Positions 46,433-58,216 of a stretch of 64,000 nucleotides of DNA are shown piece by piece. The notes under the pieces are model-generated. The model searched no databases. It saw nothing but the letters and a program-made list of their open reading frames with translations, and was not told the origin of the DNA. The stretch is from Salticus scenicus (taxonomy: Eukaryota; Arthropoda; Arachnida; Araneae; Salticidae): the NCBI GenBank assembly GCA_963930645.1, contig OZ005648.1, positions 198,469,542 through 198,533,541 of the forward strand, given 5' to 3'. How positions within the stretch are numbered: the first letter of the stretch is position 1; each line of letters begins with the position of its first letter. Made by a program: the position numbers and the translations under genes.

Positions 46433-47329
46433 TTGATTTATTTCACCTGAGAATTATACGCATGGAAATAACGGTATGTTATACAATTTGTAATGTATAA
46501 CAATGCCCATAAATTCAGTTATCTTTAGATCAATTCAAACTTTCTCAACGGTTATATTTTCCCAACAAGTAAATGCTAAAAGTGATGACAGAAAAGTAAG
46601 TAAAAGAATTGATTGTAATAAAAAACATAAAAAAAAAGACAGAAAGAAAGAGAAGAAGAATTGACATTGAAGAAATCAGCTTTTTTTTTTTTTTCATCTT
46701 ATAAAAACGAAACTATAAGATGATGACGGTTAGATTTTTCAGGAAAGTGGATGGGCAAAAGTAATGATAGAAAAGTAAAGAAACGAATCATTACATAACA
46801 AAACATTTTAAGAAGAAGAAGAAGAATTGGCATTGAAGTAATCAGCGTTTTTTGCATCTTATAAAAACTTAATTAAACAGGGTGCCAGTAATTCTGAATA
46901 TATTAGCTTTAAATATCTACTTCGATATTTAAAGCTAGTATGAGTAAAATTTAACTCTTACCTGTGTCTTCATCTGTTACATACCCAATGATACATTGCA
47001 AATATTCCAATGTATCTTTAATGATACATTGGAGAGATTATGATATATCAGAGATTAGATTTTTCACTTCAATTGATTAATATTAATCAGGCAGGAGAGT
47101 GCAGAAAATTGAAAAAAGAGGAAACACGCGTGTTCATAAAATTATTTTCAAATGAAAAATAACGCGCGCGTGGAAGACTATACAAATGTGTTCATAAAAT
47201 TTATTTCAAATGAAAAATAATGCTCACAGGAAAAAACTATACAAAATATTTTAAATGTGACAAATTAAACTAAAAGAATAACACATCAACACAATAAAAC
47301 ATGTGTTTAGAAAAAAAAAAAAAAAAAAA
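46433..47329. other. Intergenic DNA
   Basis: No gene recognised. Short repeated phrases (GTGATGACAGAAAAGTAA near 46580 and GTAATGATAGAAAAGTAA near 46760, each followed by GAAGAAGAATTG and a block rich in CATCTTATAAAAAC) show a diverged duplication of about 175-180 bp. Confidence 0.55.
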
Positions 47330-47760
47330 AAACATTAGCTAGCAATCAGCATTTAATGACATTGACTGGTGGTGGAAAAAGGGGAAGGGGGGGGTAAAAA
47401 ATAGTTCATGAGTGAGAAATATTAAACACAATTCTACTTCTTTATGAGTTCTAGAATATCATGTTTAAAATTAATATTGACATTTTTGTTGTGGATGGAT
47501 AAATATTCAAAAATAAAAGGCTTCCCGCAGAATATTTGATCGGCAATGGTTAGAGATGAAAAAGGAGGGGGGGGGGGGGAGGAAAAAAAATTACATGCGT
47601 GAGAAATATTGAATAATTCTGTTCTTTTATATGTTATAGAATCTGATAAAGCATGCTTAAAATGAATATTGACATTTATATTTTGGATGCAAAAAGATTG
47701 AGAATCTAAAGTTTTTCGTTGAGCGTTTGAACACTGATCATTATTGGAGTTTGATTTTAA
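47330..47760. repeat. G-run minisatellite, locus 2
   Basis: At least two units of the family seen at 36074-36670: CAATGGTTAGAGATG, then GGAGGGGGGGGGGGG (about 47564-47580), AAAAAAATTACATGCGTGAGAAATATT, AATTCT...TTTTATATGTT, then AATATTGACATTTAT. An earlier partial unit with a G run lies at 47378-47394. The G run sits at the same unit position at both loci. Confidence 0.75.
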
Positions 47761-47986
47761 CAAAACAAAAAACCGCGAAATAAACGAAAATCACAAAAAA
47801 TCGGAAAATCGCGGATCCGCGGAAAATTCTCATGCCTGATTAATAAAATTTTAATTATAAGTTGAATAATTTTTATGCACAGTAAAAACATTCAAAATTA
47901 AACTAAAATTAATTAATATTAAAAATTAATTAATTTTAGTTTTAATAAAAAACTAATCTTATTATGTAGCAATTCAGTGTGATTGG

Positions 47987-48156
47987 CAGTGTTGCCATAT
48001 CTTGAGGTTTTTTTATTCAATAATCACCAATAATTTTGAGGAGTGATATTTGATATACATAAGAGGCGATTAATCTTCGAAGTGATTAAGCAACTGTTAC
48101 AATTAAAATTTATTGGTGATCATTGAGTAAAAAATCCGCAAGATCTGGCAACACTG
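47987..48156. mobile_element. 170-bp hAT-type MITE
   Basis: Starts CAGTGTTGCCA and ends GGCAACACTG. The inverted repeats run about 50 bp (TATCTTGAGG...CAATAATCACCAATAA and its complement). It is flanked by a perfect 8-bp direct repeat GTGATTGG (47979-47986 and 48157-48164). Both the ends and the 8-bp duplication are characteristic of the hAT superfamily. No coding capacity. Confidence 0.92.
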
Positions 48157-48177
48157 GTGATTGGTATTTTTTACAAA

Positions 48178-48232
48178 TTAGATATCTTCTTCTTCAAGTA
48201 TTTTAACATACTTGAAGAAGAAAATATCTAAT
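48178..48232. repeat. Strong short hairpin
   Basis: TTAGATATCTTCTTCTTCAAGTA and TACTTGAAGAAGAAAATATCTAA form a stem of about 23 bp, with one mismatch, around an 8-base loop. It lies just after the hAT-type MITE. No function assigned. Confidence 0.85.
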
Positions 48233-48289
48233 CTGTAGTAGAATGTGAGGATGGAATCGATTTTTATTGAAATTTATCGGAAAGGGATG

Positions 48290-48420
48290 GTTCGGGATGG
48301 CTCAGCGATAGAGCGCAGGCATATTAAGCTGTTGGTGGCAGATTTGGTTCCTGGCCAGGACATTTTTCGTTTTGTATAAAAATTATTCAATTTTCAATTC
48401 AAAATTATGATTATGATGTG
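48290..48420 (+). repeat. tRNA-derived SINE fragment
   Basis: GGGATGGCTCAGCGATAGAGC (A-box type) is followed about 40 bp on by GCAGATTTGGTTCCTGG (a decayed B box). The tRNA-like fold is not maintained (no anticodon arm or acceptor pairing), so I call a SINE head rather than a tRNA gene. Confidence 0.5.
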
Positions 48421-48584
48421 TACCACACATCATAATCTAATACATATATGAAACTCAAAAGGAAAAGAAACTTTTAATAAATATGGAAATTGTTACTTAA
48501 CATCATTAATAAGAACGAACATTTAGGATATTTAGGACATTTATTTGACAGCTTTGAGACCTATAGTTACTATGACTTTTGCCT

Positions 48585-48752
48585 CGATTGATCCATATTT
48601 TTACAGAAATTCACAGAAACAAGTGCACACAATATTTTGTAGACATAGGACAACACAAATATCCATGCCGGTACCGAGATTCTAACTCGGGACCTGGAGA
48701 TCCAGATCGAAAAGGCAGCTATCCTACCGACCGAACCACCAAGCTGGCAATA
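48585..48752 (-). repeat. tRNA-derived SINE on the minus strand
   Basis: On the minus strand: TGGTGGTTCGGTCGGTAGGATAG (A-box-like), then CCCGAGTTAGAATCTCGG (B-box/T-arm-like hairpin), then CACTTGTTTCTGTGAATTTCTG. The + strand shows an open frame here (48579-48773) that is a by-product of this repeat. Confidence 0.5.
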
Positions 48753-48935
48753 AGAACGAAGTTAATCTTTTAATACTTCAATAAACAAAAAGACACAATT
48801 GGATTCAAAACAACATATAATTTAAGACAATGAAATATTAATTTAAAAAAAAAAAAAAAAAATCTCTTTAAGCTATAAAATTCCTGAAAAATAAAGTACG
48901 GGCGTTGTAATTACGTTAATAGATATGTTTTCTTT

Positions 48936-48967
<32 letters not shown>

Positions 48968-50280
48968 TTTTTTTCTTTGTTAAATTTTATGGCATTTATT
49001 GCTTAAAAAAAAAAAAAAAGAAAGAAAGAAAGAAAGAAAGAAGTAAAGAAAAAAGAAATATCAAATACCTATATGCTAAAATGATCTTTATTTTTATACA
49101 CTATTCGTAATAATATCTTTTTTATGCATATAATGGACAAATTTAATAATTAAAATTTTGTATAAATACAACCAAAAAAACTTTAAACTATTTTTGAAAA
49201 AAAAAAAGAATAGAACCCAATCAGAGCAAATAATATATAATATTACATAAATATATAGTTTCTCAAAATTACAGTAAATTATATTCCTAAATATTTAAGT
49301 ATGAAAATATTTCTAACAATAAAGATTAAATTCTTAGGCTTTTCTCTTATTTGCAGACTTAATACTGAAAAAAATGATATGTTATTCCAAATGGTTGCAT
49401 GCGTTAATTATGTCTGTCTAATTAAAAGAAAAAATATATTGTTTAGCTAATTTTAGATGATTTATAGCTTCTATTTAGACAAATTAAAATGTATCGCGGT
49501 ACATTTTCAAAAGTGAAAACACTTTTTAAAAAAGGTTTTAAAAAACACATTTTGAATTCAATTCATCTATTAGCACCGGCTGCATTTTGTATCGATCGTA
49601 TGATTCTATTTATAGAATTAATTTTCAGAACTTGTTCGTCCGCGTTTACGAGATATTTGTCTTTGATTAAAATCGTATTTACTTTGCAAATATTTCAGTA
49701 AAACAAATTGAACTTTTGCTTTGAAGAAAAGTTCAGATGAAATGTTTAATAATATTTTTTTTTCTTTTTTCTCAAAACTGAAACATGTTGATGTACCAAA
49801 TTCTATTTTCGAAAAGAAGTTAAACTAATAAAATGTATTTTTTTTTTTTTTTTTTTTTTACATAAAAGGTTTAAGTTAACAAAAATATACTATAAACAGT
49901 AAAAAGTAGTTAGTATAAGCGTAGGAATAAACTTTTAAAAAAAGCTATGTCACAACATTTTAACGCTTTCATTTTTGTGAAAATATAGAGAATTTTTTTC
50001 AGTTTAAGATTGAATAAATTTGAAAAAATATATAGAGAGAGTTAAGTTTTAAATATAGGTACATTTCACAGTGTTTAAATAAATTTGGCAGTTGCAAGTT
50101 TATCATTAATAAATATATACATAAATGTAGAAAAATGGTCAAAAGAAATCTTGGTAAAATTTAAAATTGGTTCCAAAGTCTATTGAAAAAATTGACTGCA
50201 TTATTAAAAAAAAAAAAAAAAAAAAAAAAAAGAAAAGAAAATGTAACAAAATTAAATAAAAATAAAAGTGTAAAGCTAGT

Positions 50281-50317
<37 letters not shown>

Positions 50318-50549
50318 TTATACTTATAAACTCTGAGCTTGAACTTAATTAAATGTTATCCTTCTATAACATCTGTAATTTTTATTTGGAAGTAAGCTAA
50401 TTCACCAGTTATAAAATGTCAAAAGCACATCTGGCTAATTAAATATTATTTTCTATAAATTTTGTGGTTCGCAACCGAATTTAGAGATACTTGTTCTATG
50501 AACTCTTAATCACTGTTTAAAACCAAATTTTATTTTTGAAAAAATTCAT

Positions 50550-50587
<38 letters not shown>

Positions 50588-50772
50588 CATTTCTCTATTC
50601 CAATCTAAAAATCAGGTGACTTATCATCTAACATGAATTAGAAGTTGGATAGCTAGCAAAATTTAAAATATCAGGTCAAATTGGTTTTAAGACATTACAT
50701 TTGTAATAAATTTTAAAAATATATCAAGCAGATTTTCATCAAACATAACTAAGCACCATCTGGATTAAATCA

Positions 50773-50806
<34 letters not shown>

Positions 50807-50943
50807 AAAATCGGTCTATTCCGACAGCAACAGTACCACAGACAGAAGCACACATAAGAGGCAAAGCCTTTAAGCTTAAAACCACCCTCTTTTTTGATCA
50901 GTGGTTGATGAAATTGTATACACCAATCTTCATTGCAAGGGCA
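48753..50943. other. AT-rich intergenic DNA
   Basis: No gene recognised. Poly(A)/poly(T) runs near 48844-48861, 48952-48974, 49838-49859, 50203-50230, 50551-50583 and 50775-50804; a GAAA repeat at about 49019-49041; a TA microsatellite near 50283-50312. The 70-codon frame 49489-49701 has no recognised domain. Confidence 0.6.
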
Positions 50944-51105
50944 TACAGTCGGCAGCAAAAGTGTCCGAGCGCTAGCGAAAATTCCTATATAAAAAAAGTA
51001 CAGTTAATACTGTTTTGTTAAATAAATTCTTGTCGAATCATGTTCTTAGACTGACTAAGAACAGGATTCGACAAGGATTTATTTAACAAAACTGTATTAA
51101 CTGTA

Positions 51106-53014
51106 CAGTGGGTTGCCAAATTAATGTGGACACTCGTAAAAATCAAGTTACCGTTGTTTTTCTTCTAAATAAAAATACATTATATGCTACAATTAGTATT
51201 TATTACTTTATTTAATGTTAATAATTATAGTTAATAGCTATATAATAAAAAATATATAATAGGAACGTAAAAAAAGTAACATTTGATAAGGCCTTAATAT
51301 TTGGTGACATTTCCTTCTGCTGATATTAGTACTCCAATGCATTACGGCATACTTTCTGTGCAGGATTTTGCACTTTATTTAATGAAAGGATTGTGATGCC
51401 AGACATTTTAAAGTTTTTCGATCACTTTTCTCTTGGTTGTTATCATTTTCTTGGCAATTTCCCTTTTTGTAATTTGTCATAAGTTTTCTAAAGGATTCAT
51501 ATCGGGCAAATTTCCAAGCCACGATATTGCTTCAATATTCTTGGCCTGTAAATTCGGTAACACAATTGGCTTTATGGCAAGGGGCATAATTGTGCATAAA
51601 ATCACCATGCTCACGTTCCGTGAACCATTCTTCCAGCTATGGTAGAAGGTGAGTTCGTAGAACTTCCCTATTTGGTCCTGTTTTATAGTACCTTGAACAA
51701 TGTATAAAGCTTCCTTCAGAGACTGGCAACATACAGCGCGTCAAAACTCATAAATTATCTATTGTCCGAAAGCGACCCTTGACATTTTGCACACATTTAC
51801 AATGAAGGACATTACTTTTTATTGCTCTTTTACAAAAGAGACCCAATTTCGATCGCAGTAGGAGGTTTGTCAGCCGAGGGAAACTCTCTCCTGCCTCGCG
51901 TCAATTCGATTCCCCAGATCAAAGGGATATCAAAAGAAACCGAACTTGAAGCCAGTCTCTGAAGGGTCCTTAAGTGTCCTACACCCTGAGTATTTAAAAT
52001 AGAGCAAACCATGACCTTTAGTAGGTGTTTAACCCTTTTTATTATGCAATCAGGGTGGAATAGTTCTCCAGGGCGCCGTCAGACGAAATTTCTTTTATCA
52101 GCTAAAATTTCAAAAGTTAACTCGTCCGAGGAACACACCTGAAATTGAAATAATTTATGGTTTAATTGCAAAACAAAACTTAGAAATAATTGAAACTATT
52201 AATAAATATCATGTATTGCTTTATTCCAATCTTCCAAAGTCATGCAACGATGGTCTCGAGCCTAGGTGAGTCGTTTCTTTTCCATAGACTCTATAAGCTT
52301 AGGCTTGTGAACTGGACGATTGCCTGCCAAGTTCTCTTCTGCCAATCTTCGCTGCACAGTTCTTTTGGAAACGGCAATACCTGGCTCCTTGAACATTCTG
52401 AAACAGTGTAGCAGCACTTTTTTTTCTTGTTTCGTAAGCAAATGTACCAAATTTATCGTTCTGTTCTGGGCGTAGTTATACGTTTTCTATCATACCTCCC
52501 TGTTCTTTTCGGTTAAAATGACAAGTTTTTGTCTAAATTCACTTTTATTTTATTAACAGAAGATATAGAAACCCCAACAACATCTGTGACTTTCCTCTGT
52601 GAATGCTGTGAGTGCTGGAGCAGAGATTTTATTTCGGATTTTTTTCTCGGAAAAATGTCGCTTCCTCTGGCTATAGTGACATTTTAAAAATTAATTGAGT
52701 TATAAAAATGAATTCAAAATCGTAATTCAATAATCAAACTTTACTTTTGTTATTAAAGATATGTCAGAATTCAAACTAAATCTCAATTCTAAAGATCCAA
52801 AATCAACTTTCAATATTACACGTTGAGAGTACTTTGCAACATAAAATGAAGTGACTATCACAAAAATATTGTTAAACTCAGTATGTTTTGTTTAAATCAC
52901 TTAAAATAATGTGTAACATAATAAAAATCGACAAAAATGAAGGAATTATAAGTGGCATAAAAACGCGAAAATGTAAAAAAAGTCAAGTGTCCACATTAAT
53001 TTGGCAACCCACTG
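51106..53014 (-). mobile_element. Tc1-like DNA transposon, degraded, nested in a MITE
   Basis: 1,909 bp bounded by CAGTGGGTTGCCAAATTAATG and its exact complement (CATTAATTTGGCAACCCACTG), with TA at 51104-51105 and 53015-53016. The inverted repeats run on through GTGGACACT/AGTGTCCAC. Inside is a transposase remnant on the minus strand. Insertion into the right arm of an existing MITE orders the two events. Confidence 0.92.
51290..52690 (-). pseudogene. Tc1-like transposase remnant
   Basis: Broken transposase gene read right to left. The best-preserved N-terminal piece (52262-52450) gives helix-turn-helix text such as AVSKRTVQRRLAEENLAGNRP, a Tc1 DNA-binding pattern. Near the other end, LPNLQAKNIEAISWLGNLPDMNPLENL holds the third catalytic Glu (codon 51486-51488), followed by the C-terminal KREIAKK and a helix ending in GNVTKY. 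Many stops and frameshifts lie between, and the first two catalytic Asp are not clear. It cannot be functional. The family placement is firm because of the flanking TIRs, the TA duplication and the PDMNPLEN block. Confidence 0.85.
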
Positions 53015-53232
53015 TACTTTTTTAATATAGGAATTTTTCCTAACTTTTGCTGCCGACTGTACATGAAATGCACGCTTGTGACGTAGTATTTCAGGTGTAT
53101 GCACAAGTGGAAAAAAGCTTAACTCATTTAATCTTTTTTGAAAAACACGTGTTTGAATGTAGAAACTTATATGTGGATGAACAGCAAACTTTGCATATTA
53201 CGAGGAGATACAGCCGTTTGGGACAGTCATTA

Positions 53233-53445
53233 CAGTCGGTAACAAAAGTGTCCGAACAGTAGCAAAAATTCCTATGTAAAAAAAGTACACTTCATGCGGT
53301 TTTGTTAAATAAATCCATGTCTAATCCTGTTCTTAGTCAGTGTAAGAACTTGATTCGATAAGGATTTATTTAACAAAACTGTATCATGTGTACCTTTTTT
53401 ACATAGGAATTTTTACTAGTGTTCGGACACTTTTGTTACCGACTG
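53233..53445. mobile_element. Palindromic MITE, CAGTCGGTAA variant
   Basis: 213 bp from CAGTCGGTAACAAAAGTG to TTTTGTTACCGACTG, between TA (53231-53232 and 53446-53447). Both arms match over nearly full length (TTTTGTTAAATAAATCC and complement). It is closely related to the copy ending at 53059, only 173 bp away, but carries its own sequence variant at the tip. Confidence 0.93.
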
Positions 53446-54039
53446 TACGAATATCGAAATTTTTATTTATTTGAGTGTTTATGTTGCAGTGCTAGGCAGA
53501 CGTCGCAAATTGCAAATTTAATTTGGAAACGGTCGTAATAATTACTAAGAAATACAGATTTTTGGCATGAAAAATATTAAATCGATTTTTGCCTTTTGTT
53601 CTCTCTTTGTATTCAACTTTTAAATAAAAATCATTAGAGTTCTTTATATTTCTGTACTTTCCGTCTCTGTAAATGTTTCACATACTTTAATATCTAAACT
53701 ATACTTTGCTTTTTACTGCGATTGCTCTTACATCTTGAAGTTTTCAACAGTAGAACAATACTGTAAGGAAAGAATATTAGTGGATCTGCAGATTAGGAGT
53801 CTCAAATCCTATTTGCATCGCGTATTATTCAATAGATGATTTTTATTTCTTTCTTATTATATAAAATATATATTCTTTCGACTGACATCCTACATAAACA
53901 GAAACGCTTCTGAGAGGGGCTGCCGTCCCCTCAACCCACCGATGTATCTCTCTTTCTATAACTATCTGTATATACATGTACATATATATATATACATGTA
54001 TTACTAATAACTGATAGTCTTGTATTAATTCCCTGTAAT
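53446..54039. other. Intergenic DNA
   Basis: No gene recognised. Confidence 0.55.
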
Positions 54040-55215
54040 TCATAAATACTTGTACCAAATTTCATGCAAAATGATTATATAACATATCGGAATTATTTTG
54101 CGTAGCCCTCTAAATTAATTACCAATTCTATGCTTACACTTTTCCACAGAAAAACACGCTTTTAAAATTCCAATAAATTTTCAATTATGTTTAATGGTGT
54201 TAAAATATATTTTTAAGAAATACCGACTATAGACCGTAATAGTACAAAATTCTTTCATGTATCCCGGAAAAGAAGTCACAGTAATTATATATACTAAAAA
54301 AGAATACACCTATTTAATTAATTATAACTCATTAATATTTAAACCAAATTTGACATCATTTTGATCATTACAGAATGTCATTCGAATTCTTTTGTGTGGA
54401 CCCGTAAATAAATCATTCAATGTATATATATCTCTTTTTTAGAGTAAACATGCTTTTATACACCTTTATAATGTATGTTAATTCCATTATGTTGAATGCA
54501 GCATAAATGCGTTAAAATGTGCTTAAATAAAAAATTTTCTATAGGCAATAATGTCATGAAATTCTCTGTAAATGAACCATAAACATTGTATACATCAATA
54601 AAAACTCTTCAACTTATTCTTCGTTTTTCATGAATAATTGTTCGAAATTTGACATAATTTGGATGATTACGTGATATTGTCGGAACATTTTTGTAAAGTC
54701 CTGTATATTAATTAAGAAACCTAATAACATATTTTCTGCTGGAAACATCAGTTTAAGTATCTCAGTAATGTACGCTAATTTTATTTTGTTGAATGCAGAG
54801 TAACGATGTTAAAATTCGTTTAAACAAAATTCATCGCATAGGCCGTAGTGGTAAGAAAAACTTTAGCCTGTCCCTGTACACAGTCCATGAACAATATAGA
54901 TATAAAAATTTATACAGCTACTTCTATACAGAGCCTGAAAGTGTGTGCCAACTTATTTTTGCGGCCGCTATCGTGCAAACTCGGTCCAAATGCCGTAATG
55001 ATAAGAAAAACATTGTTGTATCCCTGTACACGAACTACAAATGGAATACACGCCAAAAACTAAACAGTTAATTCCATGTGGCTCGTGAACATATGCACCA
55101 AATTGCAAGTCAATGCGTGATTTTTGCGGCCGGTATTGCACTACAGACAGACAGACATACAGACGGAACCCAAAATCATTTTGAGTCTTCACAGGAAAGC
55201 TTCCACTGACGTTTC
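54040..55215 (-). repeat. Tandem repeat with CAGACAGA tract, family E
   Basis: Units of about 300 bp: CCAAATTTCATGCAAAATGATTAT (about 54056), CCAAATTTGACATCATTTTGATC (about 54343) and CGAAATTTGACATAATTTGGATG (about 54644), and likewise GTTGAATGCAG at about 54491 and 54788. The array ends with CAGACAGACAGACATACAGACGG (about 55144-55166) and a small GGAA...TTCC inverted repeat (about 55193-55211). On the minus strand this gives head hairpin, TGTCTG tract, then tandem units, as in families A-D. Two overlapping frames at 54793-55071 come from this repeat and show no domain. Confidence 0.6.
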
Positions 55216-58029
55216 GGCAACTAATAATTAGAAATATGTAGTCAGTGTTATCAAGTATCTTATATCTGCTGTAACTTTATGTAACGACTTATGTCTTATT
55301 ATAATGTAAATCTCATTTAACATAAATGTACAAGAACTACGTTAGTGATAACAACTCAGGAGAATTATTGAATATATATCAGTATGCTTCCACACAGAGA
55401 AAAAAAAAATGGAAGTTTGCTGTGCAAAAAAGTTATGTTTTCATAAAATATATATAAAGTGCGTCATTTCATTAAGCAATTGCTTTTCTGTCAGTATAAG
55501 TAAATGTTTTTAAGTTCAAAGATCTTATTGATCAAAGATTGTTGTTTCATACAAACAATTACAAGCTTTATTTACAAGCATAAATTTGCAGCAAAGTTTA
55601 ATGACAATAATTGAGTAGATTAACTGATTGTAACACATTGCTAAAACTAGCACACAATTGTTACGATTCATGTTAAGATCCAATAAGGCACAAAAACTGT
55701 TTAAATTACTTAAGCCCATTTGAGTAAAAAAGGACCATTAAACATAATGACGGAGAAAATAAATGAAGGACCTCAGAAATAATAATTGGAATAAAAAATG
55801 GATTAATAATTGGAATAAAAAGTGCTTAAACATAGAAGTATTATCCCATCAAGGAGCAAGTACCTCATAAAGCTGTGAAAGCTGCAACGATTTCGTAAAG
55901 CAATATAGCTAACAATAGCAAATATACCCCGATAACTTCATGCCCCGATCGAGCAGCAAAACCATTTTGAATGATAAATGAAATAAAATATTAAATCAAA
56001 TCATCAAGAAAACCAGAGAGAAAAATAGAAAAAATCAGAGTAACCACATGTAAAGCTTTCAACACAACATGGAGACTAGGAAGTTGCCATCATATTAATG
56101 AAATTAAAAATAAATTCTTTGCAAACTTCGATTAATCGATAAAGAATTAACAACTGAGCATTTTCATTATATATACGTATATATTAGAGATTATATACCA
56201 TATACACATAATTATCTTTTGGTGTCACATTACACACCAATCCCTCTTCAAGTTAATTTCAAAAGATAAGTTTTATACAATTATCTACCATAATGTATTT
56301 TTTATTTTAACCAATATAAAAGGCAAAATAAATTTCCTAAAAAACTACAAAGGAAGAAGATAAATATACTATGCGAACTGAATTGGATATTTTAGCAAAC
56401 AAAGAAAAATAACAAACAAAAAATTCTTAAATGGTCTATATTTGCTCTCTTCAAATACACAACAAATAACAATTTCGGTGATGCTTGAAGCGCTTATGTA
56501 CAAAGAAAAAAAAAAATCAGACTTGAAAACTGAGGCAGTGTCCTGCGTTGTCATACAAATGACACAATTTTCTCTTCCTAGAGCTAAATCGGTGCCTGGA
56601 GTTGCATCTGAATGGTAAACCTGTCGGAAAAGGATATAGTCGGAGAGAATGAACGGCGTGATTTCTTTCACTGTCGCCGAGCTGGCGTTAAATGAGATCT
56701 CAAGAAGATTGTAATGTCAACTTGTTAGAAAAAGGTACGGATTAATCGGACTTAAATATTCAGGAGCGGACTTCGATTCCACTTCTGCTCAGACTATTTT
56801 TCACTTTCTGCTTTTCTATTACAAAGTTTCGTATTGGAAATAGCGACAGAAAGTAATTTGGGGAATATCTGCAAGTAATCTAACTTTATTCCAGTAGTAA
56901 TCAGGCTTTATAACTTTTTTTTTTTTTTTTAATGGAATATCTTTTATTTTCAGAAAATAGATCTCTATGTTTTTTTTTATATTTTTGATAGAGGTTAACA
57001 TTGGTTTGGACAACATGCAAGCACTCCGAAGTATTGGCGTTGACGTTGACGCAAATAGTTTTCAGCTATTCTATTAAATCTTTACCGTTGATTTTTTTAA
57101 ATTTATTAAATTTTCACGTAACATGTTCAACCACTAAGAAAACATTTTTATGTGGATGAGATGGGTCAATTTAGCGTAAGAGACCTATACTAAATTTTTT
57201 CCAAACAATCAAATTAAGAGATGCAAATCAATAGAATAATAAAATTACTAGGGGATGCTGTCGTGTCTACTTTTTTTAGGGGGGTGGGGTGGGGGGATGG
57301 GTGATGAATATACTATTTCCAACCGAAGGAATTTTTGGGTGTAAATAAATTTTACGTAAATAATTGCAGTCATGTCTTATGATAATTTTACATTTAATAT
57401 TTGATATAAAAAACATATTTTTCTGTCAGTTAAGAATTATTAATTTTACATTAATAATTTGTTATTCTTTTCTAGATTAGTATTAAATATTTCGAAGAAG
57501 CTAAGAGAATTTCATTCCATAAGTTCAATACAATATTTAGAAAGGAAGAAATGCTTTTAACTTTTTTAAGTACCGCGAACAGTGATTTAATGTTCCCGAG
57601 TCTTTGTTTATGGCCGAATTCGTGATTTTTATGGCTTGATCACATAAATTAGTGAGGAAAAAGAATTCTGCTGAAAGAAAGTCGTTAGAGGACTGGGAAA
57701 TAAATATACATGTCCGTTTTAAGGTACGTATTTTTTGACAGTAAGACAGATTTGTTGCGAAAGAATGTTTTACGACTTTCCAGATATTTCATGTTCAAAA
57801 CATTCTTATAGAAGTTTTTCTTTAATATATTAAAGATAAAATCATGTTCAAATTAATAATTTTGTCCATTTAATTTCATATAATATCGCGTTCATGTGTG
57901 ACCTTATATTCTGAATCTATATAATTATATTTTAAACATATTTTACAGAGTTTTTTTTTAATGGAAATTGATTCCAATTATTTAAAAATTACAGAAATGT
58001 ATGTCATGGTGTTTACTATTTTTAGATTG
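55216..58029. other. AT-rich intergenic DNA
   Basis: No gene recognised. A G-rich tract (GGGGGGTGGGGTGGGGGG) lies at about 57279-57297 and poly(T) near 56919-56932. A weak B-box-like GACTTCGATTCCA near 56766 may be a SINE scrap. Confidence 0.55.
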
Positions 58030-58031
58030 TA

Positions 58032-58216
58032 CAGTCGGCAGCAAAATTATTGAAGTTGTGTACCTAATACTATTTTGTTAAGTAAATATTTGTCAAGTCA
58101 TAATCATATGCTGTTTATAAAATATTAAGTTGATGATAAAAATTAGCGATCGAACTAAGAAAAAAAAAATATATGAAAAATGTGGTTGTGTGCTTCAATA
58201 ATTTTACTGCCGACTG
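58032..58216 (+). mobile_element. CAGTCGGCAG MITE, non-palindromic form
   Basis: 185 bp between TA (58030-58031) and TA (58217-58218), ends CAGTCGGCAGCAAAATTATTGAAG and CTTCAATAATTTTACTGCCGACTG. Only the terminal about 24 bp are inverted. The left interior (ACCTAATACTATTTTGTTAAGTAAATATTTGTC, split here by several differences) is homologous to the arms of the palindromic form; the right interior (GATGATAAAAATTAGCGAT) is unique to this form and to 12431-12655. Confidence 0.88.

Larger units (their letters stand above)
50946..53059. mobile_element. Palindromic CAGTCGGCAG MITE split by a Tc1-like insertion
   Basis: Left end CAGTCGGCAGCAAAAGTG (50946) after TA; right end TTTTGCTGCCGACTG (to 53059) before TA. 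Without the insert (51106-53014) and its extra TA, it is 203 bp and nearly a perfect hairpin centred on TGTTCTTAGACTGACTAAGAACA. The reconstructed length and arms agree with the uninterrupted copies at 53233-53445 and 59102-59316. Confidence 0.9.

Noticed and set aside
48290..48365. A genuine tRNA gene
   Set aside because: Boxes A and B are recognisable but the acceptor and anticodon stems cannot be paired; better read as a SINE head.
49489..49701. 70-codon frame with several hydrophobic stretches
   Set aside because: No recognised domain, no splice or promoter context; length is within chance for AT-rich DNA.
54793..55071. Two overlapping open frames of 92 and 71 codons
   Set aside because: They lie wholly within the family E tandem repeat, and the two frames come from the same DNA with no domain.
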